From Pelagibacterales bacterium SAG-MED17 (GTDB lineage Bacteria > Pseudomonadota > Alphaproteobacteria > Pelagibacterales > Pelagibacteraceae), in NCBI GenBank assembly GCA_014654115.1, contig JACWDO010000007.1, forward strand, positions 1 through 48,587: a DNA stretch of 48,587 nt, in the 5' to 3' direction. Made by a program: the position numbers and the translations under genes. Shown piece by piece: positions 17,980 to 27,212 of the stretch. A model generated the notes under the pieces. That model was given only the letters and a program-made list of their open reading frames with translations, was not told where the DNA came from and ran no database searches. Every line of letters starts with the position of its first letter. The first letter of the stretch is position 1.

Positions 17980-18198
17980 ATGAATAAAAAAAATAAAATA
18001 AAAATAGTAGTCAATGGTAAACTTTTGACTGTAAATGCAAAATTTTCTTTAAAAAATCTTATCGAAAAGTTAAAAACGCCGATTAGTAAAGTTGCAATAG
18101 AATTAAATGAAGAAATTATTGATAAAAGAAAATTAAAAAAAATTTTTTTAAAAAATAAAGATAAAGTAGAAATTGTACATTTTATAGGTGGTGGATAA
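17980..18198 (+). CDS. thiS: Sulfur carrier protein ThiS
   Basis: A 72-residue ubiquitin-fold carrier that brings sulfur as a C-terminal thiocarboxylate to thiazole synthase. It starts KIKIVVNGKLLTV, has the hydrophobic VAIELNEEII strand, and ends in the obligatory Gly-Gly tail (HFIGGG). The ATG at 17980 is chosen because the beta-grasp fold begins there; a longer frame starting at 17887 reads inside aroQ. The stop and the thiG start overlap by one base (TAATG). Only 16 bases separate it from aroQ, so there is no room for an upstream TPP riboswitch. Confidence 0.9.
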   Translation: MNKKNKIKIVVNGKLLTVNAKFSLKNLIEKLKTPISKVAIELNEEIIDKRKLKKIFLKNKDKVEIVHFIGGG

Positions 18199-18971
18199 TG
18201 AAATTAGTTAATTTAAAAATTGCAAATAAGAATTTCAAATCTAGACTTATAGTTGGAACTGGAAAATATAAGAATATGCAAGAATGTGCAAAAGCAATTA
18301 AAATTTCAGGTGCTGAAATTGTTACTGTTGCAGTAAGAAGAGTAAATATTTCAGACAAATCCAAACCTTTATTAATGGATTATATTGATCCTAAAAAAAT
18401 AATGTACTTACCAAATACAGCTGGATGCTTTACTTCAAAAGATGCTTTACGAACATTGAGACTTGCAAGAGAAATTGGAGGTTGGAAAATAGTTAAATTA
18501 GAGGTTTTAGGAGATAAAAAAAATTTATTTCCAGATATGATTGAAACTTTAAAGTCAACAGAAGTTTTAACAAAAGAAGGATTTAAAGTAATGGTTTATT
18601 GCAATGATGATCCTCTTATGTGTAAAAGATTAGAAAATTCTGGAGCTTCAGCTATTATGCCTTTAGCAGCTCCAATTGGATCTGGTCTTGGAATCCAAAA
18701 CAAAACAAATATTAAAATTTTAAGACATCAAACAAAAGTTCCCTTGATAATTGATGCTGGAATAGGGCAGGCTTCTGATGCTGTTGAAGCAATGGAAATG
18801 GGTTGTGATGCAGTCTTAATAAATACGGCTATTGCTAAGGCTAAAGATCCTTTTCAAATGGCTGAGGCCATGAAGTTTGCTGTTATTTCTGGAAGAAAGT
18901 CATTTCTATCTGGTAGAATAATTCCAAGTTATCAGGGATCTTCTTCTTCACCTAAAAGGGGATTGATTTAG
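18198..18971 (+). CDS. thiG: Thiazole synthase
   Basis: A 257-residue TIM-barrel enzyme that joins deoxyxylulose phosphate, dehydroglycine and ThiS-bound sulfur into the thiazole half of thiamin. It shows RLIVGTGKYKN near the start, VTVAVRRVNI, YLPNTAGCFTSKDALRTLRL, KLEVLGDKKNLFPD with the likely Schiff-base lysine region, IMPLAAPIGSGLGIQN, and the C-terminal VLINTAIAKAKDP. It is coupled to thiS by a TAATG overlap. Its stop overlaps the convergent RNase E stop by 4 bases. The thiazole branch without visible thiC fits an organism that imports the pyrimidine half. Confidence 0.95.
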   Translation: MKLVNLKIANKNFKSRLIVGTGKYKNMQECAKAIKISGAEIVTVAVRRVNISDKSKPLLMDYIDPKKIMYLPNTAGCFTSKDALRTLRLAREIGGWKIVKLEVLGDKKNLFPDMIETLKSTEVLTKEGFKVMVYCNDDPLMCKRLENSGASAIMPLAAPIGSGLGIQNKTNIKILRHQTKVPLIIDAGIGQASDAVEAMEMGCDAVLINTAIAKAKDPFQMAEAMKFAVISGRKSFLSGRIIPSYQGSSSSPKRGLI

Positions 18972-20731
18972 ATTTTCTTTTTAAAGTTTTGTCTTTTTTT
19001 AAATTTTTTTCTTTTAAAAATCTTTTTTTTATTTTTAATTTCATTTTGTTTTAAATCACTTTTATCTTCAACAATTTTTTGTAAAGTTTCCATCTTTTCA
19101 ATTTTTTCTAATACTTTTCCTGATTTCGAATTAAACTCCATTATATACTCTTGCAGACTTAAATTTTGATCTGTATGAAAATTTATTTTAATTTTATGTT
19201 TTTTCTTAAAGTAATTAAGGTCCTCAATGAAATTATTGTTTATATAATTTAAAATTTTCTCATTTATTTTGACATCTATAGCTTTAGCGCTGTGTTCAAG
19301 AGTTTTAATCTCTATTAATTTAATAATTTTTAATGCTTGTGTTTCGTTTGTTAATTTAATTAACCATTTTATATTACTCTCTCTTAGTCGTTGTCTTGAC
19401 ATTTCTAGTAATCCAAAATTACTAATTCTACCTATTTGTATCCTTGCTCTATCATTTCTACATCTCTCTTTTAATTTTCTTTCAACTTGTTTACGATTAT
19501 TGAAACTAAGCATATCTATAAAATCAATTATTATTAATCCTGACAAATCTCTTATCTTAATCTGTCTAGCTATTTCCTCTGCAGCCTCAAGATTGGTATC
19601 TAAAGCAGTGCTTTCAACGTTTTTTTGTTTTATAGATTTTCCAGAATTTATATCTATAGAAACTAAAGCTTCTGTAGGATTAATTACAAGATAGCCACCT
19701 GAGTTGAGTTTTACTTCAGTTTTAAAAATTTCAAATAACTTTTTTTCAATATTTTCCTTGAAAAAAAGAGGTAATTTTTCTCTAAATTTTTTAACTTTTT
19801 TTATTTGTTTTGGCATCATAAGCTTCATGTAGCTTTTTGCTTTATGATAACCATCATTTCCTTCAACTATAATACTTTGAGTATCATCATCATACATATC
19901 TCTGATGCTTCTTTTAATAATGTCACTTTCTTGATGAATCAAAGAGGGTGCAATCGAACTTAATGCATTATCCTTAATAGAGTTCCAAACTGTGATTAGA
20001 TTTTTAAGGTCACCATTTATTTCGTTTTTAGTTTTATTTGAACCAGCAGTTCTAACTATAATTCCCATCTCTTTTGGGATCTCGATTTCATTTAATATTT
20101 TACGGATTTTTTTTCTATCTCCGGGGTTAAAAATTTTTCTTGATATACCCCCGCCTTTAGCTGTGTTAGGCATCAAAACAATGTATTTTCCTGCAATACT
20201 TATAAATGTACTAAGTGCGGCTCCTTTAAATCCTCTTTCATCTTTTAATACTTGTACTAATATAACTTGGTTGGGTTTTATTACTTCCTGGATCTTATAC
20301 CTTTTGGACGGAAATTTTTTTTCATTAATTTTTTCTTTATTTTCATCATCTAATTTATCTACTGGATCATTTATCTTTATTTCCTCATTTCCCTCTAAAA
20401 TTTGATTTTCATTATTTTCACTTTCTTTAGAAAGTTCTTCTCTTACTTTTTCTTCTTCTTCTTTTATCTTTTCTAAGTCACTATTTGGAAGTTGATAATA
20501 ATCAGATTGAATATCATTAAAAGATAGAAATCCATGTCTCTCTCTCCCAAAATCAACAAATGCTGCTTGAAGTGAGGGTTCTATTCTACTTACTTTACCT
20601 AAATAAATATTATTTTTTATTAGGGTGTTGTTTACACTTTCATATTCATAGTCTTCAATATGATTATCTTTTTTGAGAACAACTCTTGTTTCATTTGGAT
20701 GCGATGCATCGATGTATAAATTTTTTGACAT
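18968..20731 (-). CDS. rne: Ribonuclease E/G family protein without the Zn-link
   Basis: A 587-residue endoribonuclease that initiates RNA decay and processing. Residues 1 to about 190 hold the S1 domain, interrupted by a long acidic insert rich in Glu/Lys (about 85 to 150). The RNase H-like and DNase I-like regions follow. The metal-binding aspartates are in LVSIDINSGKS and LIIIDFIDML, and FGLLEMSRQRLRES is well conserved. Directly after that motif family members normally have a CPxCxG zinc-link; here the sequence reads IKWLIKLTNETQ with no cysteine. The C-terminus is a strongly basic tail (KRKKFKKRQNFKKKI). No long degradosome scaffold is present. Confidence 0.88.
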   Translation of the reverse strand: MSKNLYIDASHPNETRVVLKKDNHIEDYEYESVNNTLIKNNIYLGKVSRIEPSLQAAFVDFGRERHGFLSFNDIQSDYYQLPNSDLEKIKEEEEKVREELSKESENNENQILEGNEEIKINDPVDKLDDENKEKINEKKFPSKRYKIQEVIKPNQVILVQVLKDERGFKGAALSTFISIAGKYIVLMPNTAKGGGISRKIFNPGDRKKIRKILNEIEIPKEMGIIVRTAGSNKTKNEINGDLKNLITVWNSIKDNALSSIAPSLIHQESDIIKRSIRDMYDDDTQSIIVEGNDGYHKAKSYMKLMMPKQIKKVKKFREKLPLFFKENIEKKLFEIFKTEVKLNSGGYLVINPTEALVSIDINSGKSIKQKNVESTALDTNLEAAEEIARQIKIRDLSGLIIIDFIDMLSFNNRKQVERKLKERCRNDRARIQIGRISNFGLLEMSRQRLRESNIKWLIKLTNETQALKIIKLIEIKTLEHSAKAIDVKINEKILNYINNNFIEDLNYFKKKHKIKINFHTDQNLSLQEYIMEFNSKSGKVLEKIEKMETLQKIVEDKSDLKQNEIKNKKKIFKRKKFKKRQNFKKKI

Positions 20732-20809
20732 AAATTTTGATTATATTTCATTGGTTTTTTTAATTCTGTGCCTTAACATTAACAAATTCGATCAATAATT
20801 TAAACTAAA

Positions 20810-23149
20810 ATGAGTAAATTAATCAAAAAACTTCTCATAGTCTTAACTGTATTTTCATTATTAGGGTTTATAACAATGTTCTCAGTCCTTTGGACTTATT
20901 CAAATAAATTACCGGATTATAAGTTTTTAAAAAACTATAAGCCACCAGTATCAAGTAAGGTATATTCTGGGAATGGTATATTGATTAGTGATTTCTCAGC
21001 TGAAAAAAGAATATTTATTCCTTTCAATGCAATTCCAAAAAAAATAATAAATTCCTTTTTATCTTCAGAGGATAAGAATTTTTTTAAACATCCAGGAGTT
21101 GACGCAAAAGGCGTATTAAGGGCAATTAAAAATAATATTTTTAATTTAATAAGATCAAATAGATTGGAAGGAGCATCTACAATTACACAGCAGGTTGCTA
21201 AAAATTTTCTTTTATCTAATGAGGTAAGTTTAGATCGAAAAATAAAAGAAGCTATTTTAGCTTTTAGAATTGAAAGAGCTTTATCAAAAGAAAGAATATT
21301 AGAACTTTACTTAAACCAGATTTATTTGGGTGAAGGTTCTTACGGCATAGCATCAGCAAGCCTTAGATATTTTAATAAACCTATCAGTGAGTTAAATTAT
21401 TCAGAATCCGCTTTGCTTGCAGCATTACCCAAAGCCCCAAGCAAATATAACCCATATAAAAATAAGGAATTGGCGACCTATAGAAGAAATTTAGTACTAA
21501 AAAATCTTTATGATAACAATTATATTTCCAAATATAAATTTGAAGAATTTATTAATTCAGAAATTATTTTAGAAAAGAGAAAAAGAATATTCCTAGAAGA
21601 TACAAGGTATTTTGTAGAAGAGATAAGAAAAAAAATAATCAAGGAATATGGATATGATAAAGTTTATAAATTAGGACTTAATATAAAAACTCCTATTAAT
21701 TTAGATTTTCAAAATTTAGCTGCAGCTTCGTTAAGAAAAGGATTATTAGAGTATGATAAAAGAAAGGGATGGCGTGGACCTCTAGAAAATAGAAAACAAA
21801 AGAATTGGAATAGAAATTTAGAAAAGTTTAATCTAGAAAAAAAAATAGGTTGGCAAATTGCTATAGTAAAAAGGATAGATAAATTTGAGACTGTCATTGA
21901 AACTTCAAATAAAGAAAAAGGTATAATAAGTTTTGAAGATATTAATTGGACTAGAAAAAACTTCGACCAAATTTTTAAAATAAATGATTTAATTTATGTA
22001 AATAAAATTTCTGATGGAGTTTTTAGTTTAAGACAGCTTCCAAATGTTAATGGAGGAATAGTTGTTATGGATCCATATAGTGGGAGAGTTTTAGCGATGT
22101 CAGGTGGTTTTAGTTTTAAAAAAAGCGAATTTAATAGAGCTTCTCAAGCAAAGCGACAGCCAGGATCTGCTTTTAAACCGTTCATATATGCTCTAGCATT
22201 GGAAAATAATTATACACCATCATCATTAATTCTTGATGCACCAATTGTACTTGATCAAGGAGATGATCTTAAAATGTGGAAACCTGAAAATTACGGAAAA
22301 AAATTTTATGGTCTCTCTACTCTAAGAACTGGTGTTGAGAAGTCTAGAAATTTAATGACTGTTAGAATCTCACAGAGACTGGGAATAGACAAAATTATAA
22401 ATTTTTCAAAAAAACTTAATATTTATGAGAATCCTGATGAATTAATGTCAGTATCACTAGGATCGGCAGAAACAACATTATTAAATATTACAACTGCTTA
22501 TTGTTCGTTTGTAAATGGTGGTAAATTAGTTACTCCAATTATCATAGATAGAATTCAAGACAGTCAAGGTAATACAATTTCAAATAATGAAAAAAGATTT
22601 TGTGAAAATTGTGATAAAATTTCATTTAAGGGTGATAATCTCCCAAAAATAAAAAATAATTTTAAACAAATCTTTTCTCCTCAAACTGCCTATCAAATGA
22701 CTTCTATATTAGAAGGTGCAATTCAAAGAGGTACTGGAAAGAGGTTGCGGGATTTAAATCTACAAATTGCCGGAAAAACTGGAACAACAAACAACAATAC
22801 TGATACATGGTTTATTGGATTTACATCAAATTTAGTTGTGGGAGTATACGTAGGATATGACAATCCAAAAAAATTAGGAAAATACGAAACTGGTTCTAAA
22901 ACTGCGTTACCGATTTTTAAAGATTTTATCAAAAATGCTGTCAATAATTATGAAGCTAGACCTTTTAAAATTGCAAAAGGTATAAAAATGATGGTTATTG
23001 ATGCTGATACAGGAAAAAAAGCAGATTTTGGATCAAAAAAAACAATTATAGAGTCTTACAAAAAAGAAAAAATTGAAAATCAGGCATTTATTAGTAATTA
23101 TGAATATAATTTAAATATATTAAAAAAAAATATTTTAAAATTTTATTAA
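20810..23149 (+). CDS. mrcA: Penicillin-binding protein 1A (bifunctional transglycosylase/transpeptidase)
   Basis: A 779-residue class A PBP that polymerises and cross-links peptidoglycan. One N-terminal membrane helix (LLIVLTVFSLLGFITMFSVL) is followed by a GT51 domain with SEDKNFFKHPGVDAKGVLRA near residue 83 and EGASTITQQVAKNFLL. Next come an OB-like insert and a transpeptidase domain with the SxxK motif QPGSAFKPFIYA (Ser near residue 452), the SxN motif EKSRNLMTV, and KTGTTNNNTDTW near residue 655. The ATG at 20810 lies 78 bases from the divergent RNase gene. The stop overlaps prfB by one base (TTAATGG). Confidence 0.93.
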   Translation: MSKLIKKLLIVLTVFSLLGFITMFSVLWTYSNKLPDYKFLKNYKPPVSSKVYSGNGILISDFSAEKRIFIPFNAIPKKIINSFLSSEDKNFFKHPGVDAKGVLRAIKNNIFNLIRSNRLEGASTITQQVAKNFLLSNEVSLDRKIKEAILAFRIERALSKERILELYLNQIYLGEGSYGIASASLRYFNKPISELNYSESALLAALPKAPSKYNPYKNKELATYRRNLVLKNLYDNNYISKYKFEEFINSEIILEKRKRIFLEDTRYFVEEIRKKIIKEYGYDKVYKLGLNIKTPINLDFQNLAAASLRKGLLEYDKRKGWRGPLENRKQKNWNRNLEKFNLEKKIGWQIAIVKRIDKFETVIETSNKEKGIISFEDINWTRKNFDQIFKINDLIYVNKISDGVFSLRQLPNVNGGIVVMDPYSGRVLAMSGGFSFKKSEFNRASQAKRQPGSAFKPFIYALALENNYTPSSLILDAPIVLDQGDDLKMWKPENYGKKFYGLSTLRTGVEKSRNLMTVRISQRLGIDKIINFSKKLNIYENPDELMSVSLGSAETTLLNITTAYCSFVNGGKLVTPIIIDRIQDSQGNTISNNEKRFCENCDKISFKGDNLPKIKNNFKQIFSPQTAYQMTSILEGAIQRGTGKRLRDLNLQIAGKTGTTNNNTDTWFIGFTSNLVVGVYVGYDNPKKLGKYETGSKTALPIFKDFIKNAVNNYEARPFKIAKGIKMMVIDADTGKKADFGSKKTIIESYKKEKIENQAFISNYEYNLNILKKNILKFY

Positions 23150-24247
23150 TGGAACAAGAAATCGAAAAATTTAAATCGGAAGTAATTAAAATTAATCAAA
23201 GAATCAAGGAGTTTCTTTGAAACACAAAAAATTGAACTAAAAAGAGAAAAACTTAACAACCTTGTAGAAGATCCAAAATTCTGGAATAATAGAAAGCAAG
23301 CTGAAAAGATTTTAAAAGAAAAAAAAGGGTATGATGATTTATTAGAGGCCCATAAGCATTCTGAGAGTGAAATTAATGAATTATGTGATATTTTAGATTT
23401 AGCAAATGAAGAGAATGATAAACAGCTTATTCAAGAGTCTCTAAATAATTTTGCTAATCTAAAATTAGAATTTAAAAAACTAGAAATCAAATGCTTTCTG
23501 TCGAATGAAAACGATTCATTAGATAGCTATCTGGAATTTCATGCAGGTGCAGGTGGCACAGAAAGTCAAGATTGGGCAGAAATGCTTAGAAGAATGTATA
23601 TGAAATGGGCAACCGATCGGGGCCACAAAGTAGAATTAATCAGCGAACATAAAGGAGATGAGGCCGGAGTAAAGTCTTCTGTAGTAAAAATTTCTGGGGA
23701 ATATATATATGGTTTTTTAAAATCAGAGTCTGGAATTCATCGTTTAGTAAGAATATCTCCTTTCGACTCAGGAGCCAGGAGACATACTAGTTTTGCAAGT
23801 GTCTGGGTTTATCCAGTAATTAGTGAAGATATAGATGTTGAAGTGTTAGATAAAGATTTAAGAATTGATACTTATAGATCTAGTGGAGCAGGAGGCCAGC
23901 ATGTTAATACAACTGATAGCGCTGTTAGAATTACTCATCTTCCAAGTAAAATTGTTGTTCAATGTCAAAATGAAAGATCCCAGCATAAGAATAAGGAGAC
24001 TTGCATGAATATGCTTAAAGCAAGACTTTATGAGCATGAAATTCAAAAAAGAAAAAAAAAGAATGATAATATTGAGAGCTCAAAATCAGAAATTGGCTGG
24101 GGTCATCAAATTAGATCTTATGTTCTGCATCCTTACAGAATGGTTAAGGATAATAGAACAAATTACGAGAACTCTAATCCTGATAAAGTTTTAGATGGGG
24201 AAATTGATGATTTTTTAGAAAATTCTTTATATAAAATAAATGCGTAA
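23149..24247 (+). CDS. prfB: Peptide chain release factor 2, with programmed +1 frameshift
   Basis: RF2 releases peptides at UGA and UAA. The zero frame starts at ATG 23149 and reads 23 codons to an in-frame TGA at 23218; skipping T23218 continues without a stop to 24247, giving about 365 residues, the normal RF2 length. The shift site has AGGAG, three bases, then CTTTGA, as in the classic autoregulatory prfB site. Downstream features are the catalytic DTYRSSGAGGQHVNTTDSAV containing GGQ, and an SPF-like stop-recognition region (VRISPFDSGARR). The start overlaps the PBP1A stop by one base, and the end overlaps the next gene by 8 bases. It is intact, not a pseudogene. Confidence 0.96.
23207..23220 (+). 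promoter_or_regulatory. prfB recoding site (internal SD, CTT TGA)
   Basis: AGGAG (23207-23211), TTT, then CTT TGA A. The internal Shine-Dalgarno ends three bases before the CTT slippery codon, and the TGA is the RF2-specific stop. In the known mechanism low RF2 slows termination, so the ribosome slips +1 on CUU-U and makes RF2. Confidence 0.93.
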
Positions 24248-27212
24248 AACAGTATTAATAACAACCTCTTCAGTCATATTAGTTATATTAGTTTTCATAA
24301 GCTATTTAAGTATTTTTGGAATTAAGACTGACAATTTTAATATTCTCATAAACAATATAGTTAAAGAATATAATCCTAGATTAATAATTAAACTTGATGA
24401 TGTGTTTATTAAGTTAAATCCCAGTCGAGGCTCTATAAATATAAACACAAAAGACTCAATTTTGATTTCAGAAAATAATACTTTAAAAATTTCAAATATA
24501 GATACTAATTTAAATATTATAAAATTTATTAAAAAAGAAAACGCTATTAAAAATATTAAAATAGAAACTTCAGAAAACTCTATTAAGGATACAACATCCT
24601 TACTAAACTCAATTAATTATGATTTATCAAGGTATTTATTTTATAGTCAAATTAAAAAAGGAGCGATTAAATTTAAATTAGACACTGAGTTTGATATTAA
24701 CAATCCAAAAATTTATTCCTATAAAATCTCAGGCTTTGTGAAAGATGCAAAATTAAATTTAATTGGTAAAGGTAGCCTCGATAGTATTAATTTTAATTTT
24801 GATACAAAAGATAAATTGACTAAGATTTCAAAGCTAAATTTTGACTATCAAAATTTGAATTTATTATCAGAAAGTATTGAAATTAAAAAAGAGACATTAG
24901 ACTCATATTTAATTAAAGGAGATATTCAAAATAATAAATCACTAATAAATCCAAATATTTTATTTAAATTATTAAAGATTAATCAGGATTTTTTATCTAA
25001 CAACGATATTTCAATTCAAAGTAAAAATTTTTTCTCATTTAGATTAAATAAATTAAAAAAATTAAAGAATTTCAAAATTGATTCAATTATAAATTTTGAT
25101 GAAATTTATTTTAGTAAAAAGTACCAAAACTTAATTTTTCTAAAAGAAGGCATAATTAATTCTAAATATGAAAATAATCAATTTACTGCAGACTTTAAGT
25201 CAAATTTCGACTTTTCTAAGGATTTAAAAATTAAAAATGAATATAGGGATAATATTTTAAAATTTTCTGTAAATAGTAAAAATAATCAAAATATCAGAAT
25301 TAACGGCAGCATAAGTAATGGGAAAACACTTTTAGATCCAAATGTTTTATTAAAACTTTTAGACATAGACTCCAATCTAATTTCTGACAATAATGTAAAT
25401 ATAAAAACAGATAATCAATTTAGATTTGAAGTAAATAATAGCAAAATAGAAAATTATCTTATCAATTCAACAGTTGATTTAGAAAAATTAGAGTTTAATA
25501 AAAAAATCCAAGATATTATTTATCTTAAAAACATTAAAACCAAATTAACTTTTCGTGATAAGCTATTAAAATTAGACTTAAAAAGTAATTACTCATTTTT
25601 TGACAAAAATAACAGTAATCAGTCAGACAAGAATATATTTAATTTAAAATTAAATAAGATAAATCCTAACATTTCTGACGTAGAAATTTTTTTACAGGCT
25701 GACAACAATAATATTAATACAAAGGAATTTAAAAAATATATTAATATTCAAAAAGGCATTATATCAGATCAGACCATAAACTTTGACTCAAATTTTTTAA
25801 TTAATTTTTCTATTGATGAAGAATTTAATATTAAAAAACTTACTCTACAGTCTGATTTAAATTTAGATAATCTATACATTAATCATAAATCAAATTTAAT
25901 AAAAAAATATTTAATAAACTATGACAATAAACTTATTATTAAGAGGCCTAATATTTTATTCGAATATTCAAATGATATAATAAATTTACAATTAGATGGC
26001 AAATATTCATTTAACAACAATGAGGATAATTTTTTTATAAAATTTAAAGGTGATAAAAATAATTTTGAAATTTATTCTTTATTAGACTTAGATAATTGCG
26101 TTTTAAATCTTACTGATATTCAATACTATAAAAAAAATGATATCCCTTCAAAATTAGAAATTTTAATAAGTAACTCAAAAAAAGGTTTAAACTTAGAAAG
26201 TATTAGTTTTAGAGAAAATAAAAATTATATTTCAATTAAAAATTTAATTATTTCAGATGATTTCAAAATTCAGAGTGTAGAAGAAGTTGATGTAAATTTT
26301 ATAAATAAAAATAAAATTTTAAATAATTTCACAATTAGTAAAAATTCAAATAATTACAATTTTACTGGATATCAAATTGATGGAGAAAAATTAGTTGAAA
26401 AACTATTAAAGAATAACAAAAAAAATAAATTTTATAAATTGTTTGATAACATAAATACTTCATTAATATTAAGCTTAAATAAGATATATTTAGAAAAAAA
26501 TGAATATCTTGAAGAAATTGTAGGTGAATTTAAAATAAAAAATAATAAGTTATTTCTAGCCAATGTTAATGGTGTTTTAAAAGATACAAAGAAATTCTTG
26601 TATTCTTATAGAACAACAATAAAAAATGAAAAAATTACGAACATATTCATTGAAGAGCCAAAACCGTTTGTAAATAATTACAAATTTATTAAAGGATTTG
26701 AGGAAGGTGAATTAAAATTAAATTCAATAAAAATTGATAACACTTCACGCTCAAATTTGAAAATTACTAATTTTAAAGTTAAGGAAGTTCCTGTCTTAGC
26801 TAAAATACTGATACTAGCATCTTTACAAGGAATTGCGGATCTACTTACTGGAGAAGGAATAAGATTTGATGAGTTCGAAATGGATTTTAAAACAAAAAAT
26901 AATCTAACAGAAATAAATGAATTATATGCGCTTGGGCCAGCTTTATCTATAATGATTGAGGGTTATATTGAGAAAGATATAATAACAAGCCTAAGAGGAA
27001 CTCTGGTGCCCGCAACCACAATCAATAAAACAATAGCTAAAATCCCATTACTTGGCAGCATTCTGGTAGGTGAAAAAACAGGCGAAGGTGTATTTGGTGT
27101 TAGTTTTAAGATTAAGGGACCACCAAGTAATTTAGAAAGTACGGTTAATCCCATAAAAACTCTGACACCAAGATTTATAACAAGAACTCTAGAAAATATT
27201 AAAGGTAATTAA
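24240..27212 (+). CDS. YhdP/AsmA-like envelope protein
   Basis: A 990-residue protein with one N-terminal membrane anchor (VLITTSSVILVILVFISYLS) and a long beta-rich periplasmic region. The C-terminal 150 residues match AsmA-like/YhdP proteins: VPVLAKILILASLQGIADLL, GEGIRFDEFEMDF, LYALGPALSIMIEGYI, LRGTLVPATTINKTIAKIP and VNPIKTLTPRF. Such proteins bridge the envelope and are implicated in phospholipid transport to the outer membrane. Two copies of a module of about 130 residues are visible near 226-325 and 355-454. The start overlaps prfB by 8 bases and the stop overlaps tyrS by 4 (TTAA). Confidence 0.82.
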   Translation: MRKTVLITTSSVILVILVFISYLSIFGIKTDNFNILINNIVKEYNPRLIIKLDDVFIKLNPSRGSININTKDSILISENNTLKISNIDTNLNIIKFIKKENAIKNIKIETSENSIKDTTSLLNSINYDLSRYLFYSQIKKGAIKFKLDTEFDINNPKIYSYKISGFVKDAKLNLIGKGSLDSINFNFDTKDKLTKISKLNFDYQNLNLLSESIEIKKETLDSYLIKGDIQNNKSLINPNILFKLLKINQDFLSNNDISIQSKNFFSFRLNKLKKLKNFKIDSIINFDEIYFSKKYQNLIFLKEGIINSKYENNQFTADFKSNFDFSKDLKIKNEYRDNILKFSVNSKNNQNIRINGSISNGKTLLDPNVLLKLLDIDSNLISDNNVNIKTDNQFRFEVNNSKIENYLINSTVDLEKLEFNKKIQDIIYLKNIKTKLTFRDKLLKLDLKSNYSFFDKNNSNQSDKNIFNLKLNKINPNISDVEIFLQADNNNINTKEFKKYINIQKGIISDQTINFDSNFLINFSIDEEFNIKKLTLQSDLNLDNLYINHKSNLIKKYLINYDNKLIIKRPNILFEYSNDIINLQLDGKYSFNNNEDNFFIKFKGDKNNFEIYSLLDLDNCVLNLTDIQYYKKNDIPSKLEILISNSKKGLNLESISFRENKNYISIKNLIISDDFKIQSVEEVDVNFINKNKILNNFTISKNSNNYNFTGYQIDGEKLVEKLLKNNKKNKFYKLFDNINTSLILSLNKIYLEKNEYLEEIVGEFKIKNNKLFLANVNGVLKDTKKFLYSYRTTIKNEKITNIFIEEPKPFVNNYKFIKGFEEGELKLNSIKIDNTSRSNLKITNFKVKEVPVLAKILILASLQGIADLLTGEGIRFDEFEMDFKTKNNLTEINELYALGPALSIMIEGYIEKDIITSLRGTLVPATTINKTIAKIPLLGSILVGEKTGEGVFGVSFKIKGPPSNLESTVNPIKTLTPRFITRTLENIKGN

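Noticed and set aside
23149-23220. A truncated prfB with a premature stop after 23 codons
   Set aside because: The CTT TGA with an upstream AGGAG is the standard RF2 recoding site and the +1 frame gives a full-length protein, so it is not a pseudogene.
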